Below are positions 1 through 14,600 of a DNA stretch of 64,000 nt, in pieces. The notes under the pieces are model-generated. The model was not told the origin of the DNA. It was given only the letters and a program-made list of their open reading frames with translations, and did not search any database. Within the stretch, counting starts at the first letter, position 1. Every line of letters begins with the position of its first letter. This stretch comes from Apostichopus japonicus (Eukaryota > Echinodermata > Holothuroidea > Aspidochirotida > Stichopodidae), in contig NC_092583.1 of the NCBI RefSeq assembly GCF_037975245.1, forward strand, positions 837,764-901,763, read 5' to 3'. The translations under genes were made by a program, and so were the position numbers.

Positions 1-3000
1 TCGTCGACAGACGACAAGATGTAAGTACCGGTATCGCGATATGGGATCACCACAAACTCAATCTGAAAGACAGAAATAATTACAATATTTTCATCAGTCC
101 TATGGAATATTGCTTAATACAGCAGCAGTAGCATTTTACATGTTATATGAGAAAAAAAGACTTCCATTAATCTTAATTAACAGATCGTTAGACCAACTTG
201 AAGAAGTTTAAACTCCAAATAGAAAAAAAATCTAGTTGAGCTGAACACCACTGTTTGCTTATGTTGGCTTGATCAATACTAAAACTAAAACAAATTTGTC
301 CGGGTGTGAGACTTGAAGGGGCGTGTCCACGTGTCTACCAGATTAATTCTGAGCAGTACTTTGTGACTTTGCTAATATTACATGTATTGAGCATCCAAAT
401 GCTATGAAGAAATTATTTCTCTACTTCCAGCAATTTAGATTTGATAGACTATATACCTCATCAAGGGTCTTTTAATGTGAGTCAAGTTTTTATGACAACC
501 ACTGTAACTTCACAAAGTTAGATCGAGGGCAACACTAACATGATACTTATCTACAAACTTCAGCATACAATGTCAGCTACACCTCTCAGGAATCATATAA
601 CATGTGAGATAATAACCTGAAAGGCTTTCAAATCTATGAAAAACAATATCAAGTTAAAAGTCAACTCAAGCAAATCACCACAAGACTAAAAATGAAAACT
701 TGTGATATTTTCAAACTCAAGTCATCTAATCATGAATTGCTAATAGGCCATATTAAAGTTAATACTAAACATACTCTTTATGGACTGCCAACAATATTTA
801 ACTTGATAAATGGCTAAGAAAGGGCAGTGTGAGAAGCATTAGACAGAAGTCAGAGTAATGGCCAGTTCAGTTTTTCAGTCTTCATTAGATTTTTTCATGA
901 TTTGGGTATTTCAATTTATGCAAATACTGACTTCTTCTTTTCTCTATCCTTGACAGGGTATTTTTCTTTCTTTTTTGAAGCTCACCTCAGCCCATTCTTC
1001 CTTCATCTTCTCCATGGCTTTCTCCAGAGAGTATTCTTTACTGGCAGATTCACTGACTCCCTCAAACTTTGGAATGTACGGCTCTAAGTTCATATCGATC
1101 ATCTTTGACAGTGTTGTATCCTGGAAAAGAAAAAAGAAAACTTTTGGCCCTCAAAATGCTATTATTTAAAAGCAGATTTCAAAAGGATATTGGCAGATGT
1201 TGAAACTAATTGCAATAACGATATGCTTCTCCCCTCATCAGGTTTAATAGGATACTCTACAATCTTGGTAAGTAAATACAATAAAGGTTTGCTTCTCACA
1301 TCATCAGGTTTAATGGGATACCCTACAATCTTGATAAGTGAATACAATAAAGGTTTGCTTCTCACCTCATCAGGTTTAATGGGATACCCTACAATCTTGA
1401 TAAGTAAATGCAATAAAGGTTTGCTTCTCACATCATCAGGTTTAATGGGATACCCTACAATCTTGATAATTAAATACAATAAAGGTTTGCTTCTCACCTC
1501 ATCAGGTTTAATGGGGTACCCTACAATCTTGATAAGTGAATACAATAAAGGTTTGCTTCTCACCTCATCAGGTTTAATGGGATACCCTACAATCTTGATA
1601 AGTAAATGCAATAAAGGTTTGCTTCTCACATCATCAGGTTTAATGGGATACCCTACAATCTTGATAATTAAATACAATAAAGGTTTGCCTCTCACCTCAT
1701 CAGGTTTAATGGGGTACCCTACAATCTTGATAAGTGAATACAATAAAGGTTTGCTTCTCACCTCATCAGGTTTAATGGGGTACCCTACAATCTTGATAAG
1801 TGAATACAATAAAGGTTTGCTTCTCACCTCATCAGGTTTAATGGGATACCCTACAATCTTGATAAGTAAATGCAATAAAGGTTTGCTTCTCACATCATCA
1901 GGTTTAATGGGATACCCTACAATCTTGATAATTAAATACAATAAAGGTTTGCCTCTCACCTCATCAGGTTTAATGGGGTACCCTACAATCTTGATAAGTA
2001 AATACAATAAAGGTTTGCTTCTCACCTCATCAGGTTTAATGGGATACCCTACAATCTTGATAATTAAATGCAATAATTGATTTGCTTCTCACCTCATCAG
2101 GTTTAATGGGATACCCTACAATCTTGATAAGTAAATACAATAAAGGTTTGCTTCTCACCTCATCAGGTTTAATGGGATACCCTACAACCTCTGATAATTG
2201 TTCCCAATGCCTGTCTCTCAATCCAGGATTACAGAGAACCGATACGATGGGGATGTTTTCCTTAAAAGCGTCCACCTTATCCTTGACTCTCTCCGCGATT
2301 TTCTTAGCCGAGGGGTTGTCACTGAAGGTCTTTTCCAATTTGTAAAGTGTACGCCAATAATTGCCGACGTCGGCTTCCACTTGGTCGGGGTCCACTTCGT
2401 GTAATTGTCCTTCCATCCACTCCCTGGAGAAAGAATTATAGTTTATGTCTTGTGTAATGAATGACTAAATGGATCAATTAAAAGTCATTGTTTTGTAGAT
2501 TTCAATGAACGGACGAATATTCATGAATGCAGGTGATATTTATATTACTAGTTGGCAACTCTGGAATTGCTTATAAGGGTATGAGTAAGGGTATTATACA
2601 AGGACTTACTTGTGTTTTGTGTTGAACTCCACGGTAGTCTCATACAGTTTGTGGTAAGGATTCAACGTGTTGAGAATACTCTGTCTCTGAGGATAGGCCG
2701 ATGTCTGCCATCCAAATGATTCCTCTTCTAGATTGAAAGCTTCAATCTAATATTGAAACAAAAATAGTAAAGAAGAGTAAACATCAACTGATTGGTCAGA
2801 ATTTACTGTCCTTGCCAGTATGCTATGGTTAGGTTGTTGATAGTCAGGTTAACAATGAAGATTTTGCATATCTTTATTGTTCTGTGAATTAACCTAGGCT
2901 TACAAACTGCAACACTATATCATAGCAAACATACTGTAGTTAGGATAGTTTAATGTGTGCACAACAATCCAGGAAGATGCTATTATTTGATATGCTATTT

Positions 3001-6000
3001 GCTAGCTTGACTTTCTTAGAATTGACGTTATAACACTTATTACTTGACGTGTGGACATTCAAACCTTTCTTGTAAATGGATAAGCCGGCCTTTACTATTG
3101 GAAGTTTAATGGTTAAGAAACTCTTCAACATTTTTGTTAATTTGAAATAATTTGAATGTAAGAAACACATAGTACCTTTTCTGAAGCTGCTTCAAGTCTG
3201 TTCATCAAGGCTTGGGCCTTCTTCAAATATCTGTTCACCTCAGAAAAGTCATTAAAGGTCGTAAACTCTTCCAACTGCTTGGTATAGCCGTCCAGCTCTT
3301 CAATGAACCTCTCTCGACGAAGCTGTTAGAAATCAAATTAAATATTCATGAGTTCTTCACTCTTCTTACCGTACTTATTTGAAATAAAATCAAACAGCCC
3401 TGCTAAAAGTTCATACATTGTACAAGGCCCTATTGTATTTCTGAGGAATTCATATTTCTCTCTCTATATCTTTCTCCTCTTGTGCAAACACAAACTTACC
3501 TATGCAAAATGTTTCCGTATTATGTTAGAGTATAATTTCTAAAATGTTTTATTACTAATTTTAACAGTATATCTGGATTTCTATAGTGTTTTGGTCTGTT
3601 TTTGTATTTGTTCCAAGTAAAAGGTTTTCTAGGAAAACACAACACACAACGACTGGTTTTCATCATTTTATTGTTGCAGTCATCTTTGCTCTATATATTC
3701 ATCCTCATCCATCCATCCTCATCAATCCATCCTCATCAATCCATCCTCATTCATCCTCATCCATCCATCCTCATCCATTATCCATCCATCCTCATCCATC
3801 CTCATCCATCAATTGACAGAAGTATTCCTGGCTCTAGTTTGTAAAGTAATGGTTTACATGATTTACAATATTCATGACGCTTACCTTCAATCCATCTTGA
3901 TATTGTGATGTTTTCTCCTCCAGAATCTGTCTGTGTTCGGAGAAGATCTCTGGCATCCTCTCGTGCCACTGAAACGAGCTGCTGTTCAGCCTCATCTCGG
4001 CGGGTGAGAAGGATGCGTAGTCGACCAAGAACGTCAGTCTGTCTCGACTCTCGACCAACTGCTTCTCCAGAACAAAGATCTCCTTCTTTTCCACGGTTTT
4101 GATGTACTCTGTTAGTTCCATCAACTGTTCTGTGTTAGCAGGAGTCGTCAGGGCCTTCTCGGCGATCGCCTCGTACTGCTCGCAGAGTCTGAACGATCAA
4201 TACAAATTGTGACGTTCAGTGGTAGCTCAGTGGTATTTCAGTGGTGCAATTGAAACTTTAGTTTGCTAGTCATCAGAAATGCTCAAAGGGTTACGTCATG
4301 TCTACAGTCTCTTTCTGTTACTGGAACAGTCTGCCTGTTACTTACCACAACACTGTTCATGTTACAACTTGTCACTGATACAGTCTGTAACTGTAAAACA
4401 CAAATAGTCTGTTACTGTTAGAGAATGTCACTGTTACAAAGTATGTTACCATTACTATACTGCTGTTACTAACAGTCTTTTATGGTTCATGTTAAAGTCA
4501 CTTTCATATGCAAGTCACTTTCATGTTAGGTCACTTTCATATTGGTATCACTTTCATGTCCGAGTCACTTTCATGTTAAAGTCACTTTCATGTTAAATCA
4601 CTTTCATATCCGAGTCACTTTCATATTAAATCACTTTCATATCAGAGTCACTTTCATATTAAATCACTTTCATATCAGAGTCACTTTCATATTAAATCAC
4701 TTTCATATCAGAGTCACTTTCATATTAAATCACTTTCATATCAGAGTCACTTTCATATTAAATCACTTTCATATCAGAGTCACTTTCATATTAAATCACT
4801 TTCATATCAGAGTCACTTTCATATTAAATCACTTTCATATCAGAGTCACTTTCATATTAAATCACTTTCATATCCGAATCACTTTCATATCGGTATCACT
4901 TTCATGTCAGAGTCACTTTCATATTAAATCACTTTCATATTAAATCACTTTCATATTAAATCACTTTCATATCAGAGTCACTTTCATATTAAATCACTTT
5001 CATATCAGAGTCACTTTCATATTAAATCACTTTCATATCAGAGTCACTTTCATATTAAATCACTTTCATATCCGAATCACTTTCATATCGGTATCACTTT
5101 CATGTCCGAGTCACTTTCATATTAAATCACTTTCATATCCGAGTCACTTTCATATTAAATCACTTTCATATCAGAGTCACTTTCATATTAAATCACTTTC
5201 GTATCAGAGTCACTTTCATATTAAATCACATTCATATCATAGTCATTTTCATATTAAATCACTTTCATATCCGAATCACTTTCATGTTAAAGTCACTTTC
5301 ATGTCCGAGTCACTTTCATTGTTAAAGTCATTTTCATGTGTGAGTCACCATAGCCAATCCGGTACTATGTAAACTCTCTACTTACTTCCTATTGCCTTCA
5401 GCATGGTCTTTGCTCATTCTTGCCAGCAACTTGGAGCAGAGAGCATCCGCTCTCTTGGCTAAAGCCCTGATCAGTTCATCGCTGTGGAGTTCGAACATGC
5501 CTAGTCTTACCTCCTTTAAAGACAACAGAATCAATGACAAAATGTTAAATCTATACAAACAAGAGATACATACTTCAGAAAAAATAGACATACTAGATTA
5601 AAACTCAAAGGAAGCAATTTTTCTTGTTTTGGCTTCCTCGTTTATAAGATGGCCATCTCAGTTTTGTCCAATTTCATTGGGGTGTTCCTTCACATTATTC
5701 CTAGGTTTATGACTTCTGATAAGTCCACATCTGAATATAAGCCTAAGGAGGGTGGTGATATTAATCTAAGCAGATACATTTGTGAAATATTAAAGATGAA
5801 TAATTTCACAAACGACTAGCAAATCCAAACCTTTTTATACATGCTAGATTTCATATTAAAAGATTGCCTAACATCCTATTAGAAAAATGTAATTATTATC
5901 ACTCAAATATGGAACTTATTCAAGATCCAACTTTCTGTAACACTGCAAAAATAAAGCTTATGACCTAACAGAGTTTGAAAACTGAGATCAGGTCACTTTC

Positions 6001-8660
6001 ATTTACAACGTTGTTAATCACAAAATATGATATGAAGATGATGGACATTCAAAATGCACACTTGTGAGTCTTCATGAGAGAAAACAGCGAAGAGATCCTC
6101 CACAAAGCAAAGAGAAAATATTAAATGCATCCAAGATGAGAAATTAACCCTCACAACACACCAAAATGGAAATTAATATGAAAAGATTATGACTGGACGC
6201 TTCCATTTCTGATTACCGACTAAGTTGAGTTGCTCCTTCACAATGGAAGGATTCCCCTCATACTTTAACCTGGTAGGGCAAAATGGTTTGCAAACACAGG
6301 CAAGTTTTGCCCTACCAAAAAATTGCAGAGATGAAATGGCAGTTTCTGTGCAAAGGAACCTCTAAGTATTTTTCCATGATTTTATGATACTCAAATTTTA
6401 AATACTTCAAAAGATACAGAAGAAAAATTGGAAAAGTGATGTTATTCACAGTAAGAGATGAATCCTCACATCACAACATGCTGCAAAAGTCACAACAAAA
6501 TAAGGTGAAAAAGTGTAAATTAGTAGGACTAACTTTAGATGTTTTGAAAAATAACCCTAAAAAAAGGATGAAATTCTAAAGATACGTGCAGTGCTGATTG
6601 GACTTTGTATTTTTTTTCTGATGGGATCAATTCCAGCCCAGCAATTCCAAGCTGACACCCGTATGATTCAATGATCCTTTCAATATTCAGAACAGTTGAA
6701 CCTCAAATCTATGAACATTGGCCTATATTAAGGTACAATCAATGCTAGACTACCCATGTCACAGTATATATACAGAATTCAAATTCTGACTCAATCAATA
6801 GGTGAAATGGTTGTTCTGAATCCAAACCAGATGAGACTCAGGTTTAAGTTTTTGCATGAACAGGCAAGCAAAGCCTAGTACATGACCCAAGACAAGTTTT
6901 ATGCATTTTTGTGTCCTGGTCAAAATGCCCAAAAAAGTTTGAGCAGTTGATAAATAATTTAAAAAAATACCAAAAATCCATACCAAATTTGTTGCAGATC
7001 CATTGGCCAGGATTGTACAGTCAGGAAATTAATTATACTAGTTGCATTACCAAGTACTAAACATACAGGGTGCATCACTCGTAACTTTAAATTTTAATTC
7101 TTGTCATTTTCAGGAATTAATTATAATTGGAATTAATCCCACCTTTGAGGTGATAGATCAAGGAATAGGTGAATGTCAAACTGGTGATAGTGAATTATCA
7201 TGCGGGAAGTTAAATACAAACCTTCTGAATATCCACACCATCCTATTGAGAAACATCCAGGATAGAGAAAACATGGGCTTACTTTAACATTAGATGATGA
7301 TTACATGTTATATCACAAAATTACATTTTCAAGTTCAAAACTCTGATGATCCGTTGCGTTCAGCAATGATTTAATGGGAACGTTCATTTCTGATAGGTGG
7401 TTGAAAGTTTCATATATTACCCACGTTGAAAAATGAGAGTTTTTGTTGCTAATCGTAAGTTTTGAATTATCAGCATTTAATATCAATTATGTAAATGTTA
7501 ATAGATATTAAAGTGGATAAAATGTCACTTTTGCATTCCCAGTGAAACAATGGTGACTTTAAATGCAGCTTACTAAATATGACGAAGTCTGATCGAGAGA
7601 AACTGAGGCCCCCTAAACACTTATCTCATGAAAGTGCTGAGACTGACATAGGAGAGGTTAAACACTTGAACAATAAAAAAAGATTTTGCCAAATCAATAT
7701 TCCTATATTTCAAAGCTATCCAAAATAGCCACAAAACTGGCAACAGAATTGAACTGACTTTGGATTCTGATTAGTTTTATAATGAAGCAATGGTCAAAGT
7801 TTGAGGGGAAGTGGGAAGGAGGAGGTTGGGGGGGGGGGGTGATGAGGGAGGGGTAATGGAGAAACTAATGAATAAGTTAACAGATAAGTAGGCAAGGCTA
7901 AACAACTAAATACAGATTAGAAATGTGTCTCTAAATCATTACAAGGACTTTTAAATGCTAACATAAACTAAAGGAAAACATTTAAATGTGGCATTCCTTA
8001 AGCTTACTATCAACAAAGGTAGCACAAATGGGAGTACACAAACGGAGCTTTTAATAAAACTGCGCCTCATCTTGATACGCAAAACGAAATCATGTCTCCT
8101 CATGTAAGTTACCTCTGTTGGCATCAAATTAATGACTGGAACATCATTGTTCAAACGATCATACCACACCCGACATGTACACCCAATAATGACCTCAAAT
8201 GATTGTGGACAGCCATTAACATTCTTGTACACCGACTTTCAAGCCATAACTAAACAATATTACCAACGATTGGTAAATAACCCAACTACCAATATGTCTT
8301 GCACCAAAACTGTTTAGCAAATGCCTGTTATATATGTTACATCAACTTTATTGACAACATTCTTCATGAAAATATTAAACACACCACTGTCTATGGATAT
8401 ATGTGAGAAACTCTTAAAGAACAGATGAACAAGTGATTTGGCAACACCTACATAAATAAGTAAACATAAGCACAGACATCTGCACATACTGACAGACAGA
8501 AAGCTTAACTGGCTAACAGATAGATACAGGTATTCTGAATAGGCTCAGTATTCTCAACTACTACTACTAATACTACTACTACCTACTACTACTATCACTA
8601 CTACTACTACTACTACTACTACCACTACTACTACTACCACTACTACTACTACTACTAACA

Positions 8661-8697
<37 letters not shown>

Positions 8698-11600
8698 CAC
8701 TTCTACCACCACTACCACTAGTACCACTACTACTACTACCACTACTACTACTAATACCACTACCACTACTAGTACTACCACTACCACTACTACTACTACT
8801 ACCACTACCACTACTACTACTACTACTAATACCATTACCACTACTACTACTACCACTACTGCTACTGTACCATGTGGCTAACCATGAATGTTATCACAGA
8901 TCAATACTTTACTGTTTTCTCACCTTTCTGGTGTTGTACAAGATCTCGTCCATCAGTTCTTTGTATTTCTGTACTTCTTTAGCGTAATCTTCAAAATTGT
9001 GTTCCTCGGCCATGAAAGCATCCACATCAGCCTCGGCCTGTCAATGAAACCAAATACAAAGATTAGTGAGAGCATGTACCTATCGAGTACCCCGAATGAT
9101 ATGACATCAGAGGGATAGACAAGCAGATCACTTGATCGAGTGATCGACTGGATCATAAGAGAGAAGCAGTTCATTATATTCTGTTTCTTATATCTAAGTT
9201 ATGCTGCACAGGATGGGTAATGGCATATATGATACTATGATTTGTATTCAACATTTAAAGTTATTTGAAGAGGATATGATGTGATGTATGTAAGGAGGTT
9301 TAGCAGATAACAAACACAAAGGGATGAGTAAATGAGTAATAACCAGGGCAGTGACATCATTTCTTGGCTTGTGTTTTAATTTCCTGCTGTTTCCAGCACT
9401 TATTCACCAATACAATCGAAAAAAGTTTCACACAAAACAATCAAGGGAATGGAACTTTAAGATATTTGTGTTTTGTTAGAACACTGCCTGTAAGGGATTG
9501 TACTCGATGATCAAGAATGGTGACAACACTTGTTGCCCGAAACCTTCAGGAAAAACCAAACTAATGCTTTTACTTGATCAATTCCAGTAATGATGTGAAA
9601 GATAACTGGGACGCAACTCAATATTAAAAACTAGTAAACTTTGTAACAACCAAATCTCACCTTTACCCTCCCCCTTGCCCCCCCCCTGCCCCCACCTAAA
9701 AATGATAGAGAAAGCAGATACTTAAGTGGTTATCTAGCCCAGGTAAACATCAACAACAAACCTGCTTGGTGATCAAGAAGCTGTATCGGTCAAAATTCTT
9801 GATGTGCGATTGCGGTTTAGTGCTTTCCTCTGCAATCAAGTCCTTGATCATTTGCTTGTGATTGGTCAGGATCTCCTCCAATATGATTGGTCGAAGCACA
9901 GCCTTTGCCTTAGACTCTGACTGTTTCGAAAAGAGAGACAAAGTTATTCTCAAAGACAGCAGAGGGTTCAACTTCAAGAATCATATAATAAAGAGTACAA
10001 AAACTGGTTGGTTTAACTCCAGTTGTGCCCCCCTTCTGTCCTCCTCTCACCCCCCCCTCCCCCACCCATGTCTTCCCCAGTCTGTTTAGTTGCTGTCAAT
10101 GTCAGACTGAATTTGACTGGATCTTACTTAAAGCTGTTGAACGACTCGTTGTCAAGTGGTTTTGCCTTTGCAGTCTCATAACAAGTTCAGAAGTTTTCAC
10201 TGCAGCCATTAGCAGTATCCATTTACAGATTTAATATTTATGAAACCTACACTTTTAAAAGATAGATGCTGTGACAAAACCCTGATATTAATGCCTACGA
10301 AAAAAAGTTATTTAATGACTCCATAGTTTGATACATACACCTCATATTATACATAATGTTCAAAATTGGCCCAAATTTAGAACTCTTTATCTCACATTTG
10401 CATTTAAACTTAGGATAACTATAGATATAGGGGCACTAGAGTAACAAGACCACAAAATGTTTTTTTTGTATATAACTTGACAGATTGAGGATGTCATAGG
10501 GGCTACATAGGCAAAAATAGGCAAGAACCTTCTCAAAAAGCTGTACAAAAAAAAAGAAGAAAAAAACATACACCAATGGCTAACTAAATCAAACTCTTTA
10601 TAGGCTAAACAAACATGCAGAGAAGTAAGAAGTCCATACCAAATCAGAGAGTAGCTTGGTCTCTACTCGAGGTACGACTCCAACAGCCTTCAACATGACG
10701 TCGTAAACGTTGAGAAGGACAATCTCAAAGTCACTAAAAGTCGGCTCAAACTTGATCTGAGTTCCCTCTAGGATGAGGCGGATGATGAACCCGGAGTGTT
10801 CAAAGGCTCGCACCGAAGTCTGAAATAAAGTTACCAAAAATTTGAAGGAGATATTTGCAGATGAATTTGAAAACTTTTTGCCAACATTTCAAATTTTCAC
10901 ACAGCTTTATATCTTCAGACAGATGGCCAGCCTTATGTTAGGGTTGTTGTTTAGAGTAGCATTTGCTTTTGCCAGGGATGCTAGCTGTAATGCAATGGTA
11001 GTCTTCTTATAAAGCAAGTATTGGAAGCAATATGGTAAGAAACAAACTTGCAAGCCTGGAGTGACAGGGACAAAATGTCAGGCAAGACAGGCTGTTCCAA
11101 ATACTTATTTTCGGCTCAAGCATATTACAAAGAGTATTTAAACTTACCGGTGGTTGACATATTAAATTAGTAAAGTCATCCATAGATAGCAGACACAGGC
11201 TCTGTAGCTGATGTGTCATGAGTGCAGCCGCACAGTTAAAGAATGCCTCCAGCTTCTCCCCGTTGTGGTTGCTCGGGACCAGTTTCTTTCTGTTGCCTTG
11301 GAAGTAAATATTTTGAACCTCTGGAAACCACCTGCAGAAGAAGTGACATAAACATTGAGGGTCTTGTGCATTAAATAAAAACACACACAGTAGTGATGTT
11401 TACAATGTCAGCAGGTTATGAGGAATAAATTCAGCACACAAATTGTTTTTTGACATAAATGTTGATGAAAGAAAAACATTGAATGTCATTTAAGTCAAAA
11501 TTTCATTTTGAAATGTCATGTTTCCAGATTGATTATATTGATCATTATGATTATCACAATTCTTTACACTGAATAATGAAAAGATTCAAATGGAATAAAG

Positions 11601-14600
11601 TCAATTCCAAGCAATTTTAGTATCTATCAAGTGAATAAGAACCGTGGATATCAAGTGTTTCATGATGGTGTCACTTACTTCTTGAGTAGTTTTTCTTTGG
11701 CCGAGTCAATGTGTCTCATGACGAGGTTCTGGAACGTAGCTAGCTCCATAGATACTGTCTTTTGCTGAAATTCTTTGATATCCACCAATCGCAGATTCCT
11801 GAATAAATAAAATGAAAAAATAAAATGAAAAATATTATTAAATTTAGAAACATTATTTTCTTATCACTAAGATACTTTTTGCACAAAAATGCAAAACTTG
11901 TTTGGGAGACAATCAAATTTTTCAGAATTGAATGGAATGTTTCATTGCTCTCTAGATAGACATTTTGAGAAAAAAAGATGGTAGGAGGGTAAATTGACTG
12001 TCGTTGGTACTTTGTACTGTACAATTTACTAAAGATCGATGAACCAAGTTTGCAATTAATATGGAATGTGCTACCTCAAGTATAACATGATGAGATGAAA
12101 GGTATTATTAACATACCCAAATGAGACGTGCCATAGCTCTAGGACCTGTAACATGGTGGGGTTAGTGATGTTAAGGGTATCCCTGGTGGTCTCCAACGCA
12201 TTCTGGTATGACTTGTGCCAGGGTTTAGGAACCACGTCAAGCTCGGCCCGATGTGGTGGCACTTCTGTGGCCTTCTTCTCATCTTTCTCCCGGGGGTCTC
12301 TCAGCACAAAATCAACTGTGTACGAGAGTTGCAATCAAGGAGACTAAGGCATAAAGACCGTACCTGGATGAATCGTCCTAGAGGGCACCAAACTCGAAAA
12401 TTGTAACTATACATTCTGTGTTAGGATACTCTTTTTGCTGTACTCTCTTATATTTCCTCTTGAATATTCATGTTATGTTTATGGTATAACCAGTTAATGA
12501 ATAAAGATGGTAAATTGGACATCAGCAATGCTGAACAGCAAGAGTAACGATATGATGATTATCGTTTAATAAAGCAGAATCAATTAAAAGTTCAAAATTC
12601 CTCGTCAGGTTAGCATTTTGTTCATTTAAAAGGAGGTTGAGGTGGGAGTAGGGGAAGGTTGGACACTTCATACTTTTCAAATCCAGTGCAACCATTTTTA
12701 TACATAATTATGTACTCTAGCTATATAACACTGTACAAAAAAAATTGGTATTTTCAATACATTACTTAATATGTAGCATCAAAGCAATGATATTGTAGGC
12801 ACATTTCAAATAATAAATTAAACTTTCCACTCCCCAGGAGCAGATTTTTAAGAAATCATTTTGTAAATCTTTTGATTTGACTAGAACCAAGTCTGACCCT
12901 CCTCCTAATATTTGTTTCACAAGGGACAAATGACTTACCTATGGCTTTCTTGACACTGAGAAGATAGTCTTCCCTCATCTCATCGGAAAGGTTCTCGATT
13001 GTCTCGTTATGACCATCCTTCAAACTTGGTGCCAACAACTTGAGGACTTTTTCCAACCAAGAATCCTCCATGGGTGCCACATGCTCTGTGTCAATGCCAT
13101 GGTGTATGTAATAATAATATCTCTGTAAAAGGAAAGCAGTAATTCAGTAGAATAGGTTATCATTCAGACTTTGTGTACTGTAGCATTTCTCAGGTTTATG
13201 AAGTTTATTTCTATAAATATACTGAAATTATATGCTTCATTGTACAACAACTATTGCATTTGTGTTATAAATCAACTAAATCCCAAGAGGGACAGTTTTT
13301 CTTACCAAGATATCTTTCTCGGCAGCTGTCGGTGAAGAGGATCTTGAGATGGGAGGCAGTTCTCCTTCAACAGATGGTGGTCTGTTCATCTGCTTCTCTT
13401 CTTGCCTATTAAAATGAGATGAAAACAACAAAACTCCATTCAGAGATAACTGTCCTATTCCAACCTGCACCATGAATTTGTCCTTTAACTAACTAATCAA
13501 ACTAATTTACTATTTCCTACAGTGAAGTCACAGCAGACTAGTTTCTCCCCTTAGTTCTCTGAATATTTCATTTCGTAGTGTTTTATTCAGTGTTTCACTT
13601 TTGCAGCCTAAATACTCTTCTTTTCAATTTCCTGAAGTTGAATATACAGTATATCACTCACTATTACGTTATAGTTTGATTATAAGACACATACTGAAAG
13701 TGTCTTTGTAGTTGCTTAAAGTCTCCTTTTTAAACCATTTTATAGTTCTGATTTTTGTTACGTCTGCAACATATTTCTTGGAATAACTTGAACAGCTCAC
13801 AAGTTTATTGACCTTTCTGACAATAAAACCAGGCACCCACCATCATGCCAGAGGTTCAAATTTAGAAACACATCCAGGTTATAAAAGCACCTTTCAATGA
13901 GATAACCAGTCACATTTAACTGTTTGAGTGCCGGTTTAATGCCAGTAATTTGACCTAGTTTCGAATGAGGTGTAACAGAAATGTTAAACACTACTGTACC
14001 ATCGATCCCAGAAAATACACACACAGCTTGCTACCGTCAGTAATTAGACACTAATGTACAGTCAGTACATACAGCTGTGGTCAATACCCACAGCACAGTA
14101 TACAAACGATACAGCTATGGACATCTCAGGTCCAGCTAAAGATAACAAGGTATCATGTTTCACGACTGTCTGCATTTTGTAGCGACACGAACAAACCATC
14201 ACTTGCAAGCAACAGAGAGTTAACTTTTTCAGATGGCCGCACGCAGTTTGGGGCAAGTCTTCAAAGCCTTTAAGTTTTAACTCACATAATAATATTAACG
14301 AGGGAATTTCTGAAGCTTTCTCTGTCCTTTCTAGGATGAGAGAATCCTTTTGATCTGCTACTGACTGCTCCGCCATTAGCTTCTGCCTCCCAACTCTTGG
14401 TTCTTCTCTTCTTCTTTGAATCTCCTGAAACAAAAAAGGGAGTGATGTACATTATAGAGAATATTCATGCATTTATAATGCATGCAGCCAATAGGGACAA
14501 TTTTCTACTGCTAATACAACTCTACACCTGTCCTTCCATATCATGCTTCAAAGCACTCTTACTGGCAATATGAACAGTTCCTAACTTCAATAGAAGTATG

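Noticed and set aside
1190..2080. About 300-codon open frames on both strands across the 66-bp array
   Set aside because: They are a by-product of a stop-free repeat whose length is a multiple of three; neither joins the next dynein exon in frame.
1190..2192. CRISPR-like array
   Set aside because: Whole units are repeated without unique spacers, in an intron of an animal gene.
4542..4943. 133-residue repetitive frame
   Set aside because: Satellite artefact within a dynein intron on the opposite strand.
8554..8856. 100-residue poly-valine frame on the minus strand
   Set aside because: It is a translation of the ACT/ACC microsatellite in an intron.
14062..14433. 123-residue minus-strand frame including exon 14286-14424
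   Set aside because: It uses a frame that does not join the next exon; the correct frame is the one reading DSKKKRR to SLVNIIM, which links both neighbours in phase.
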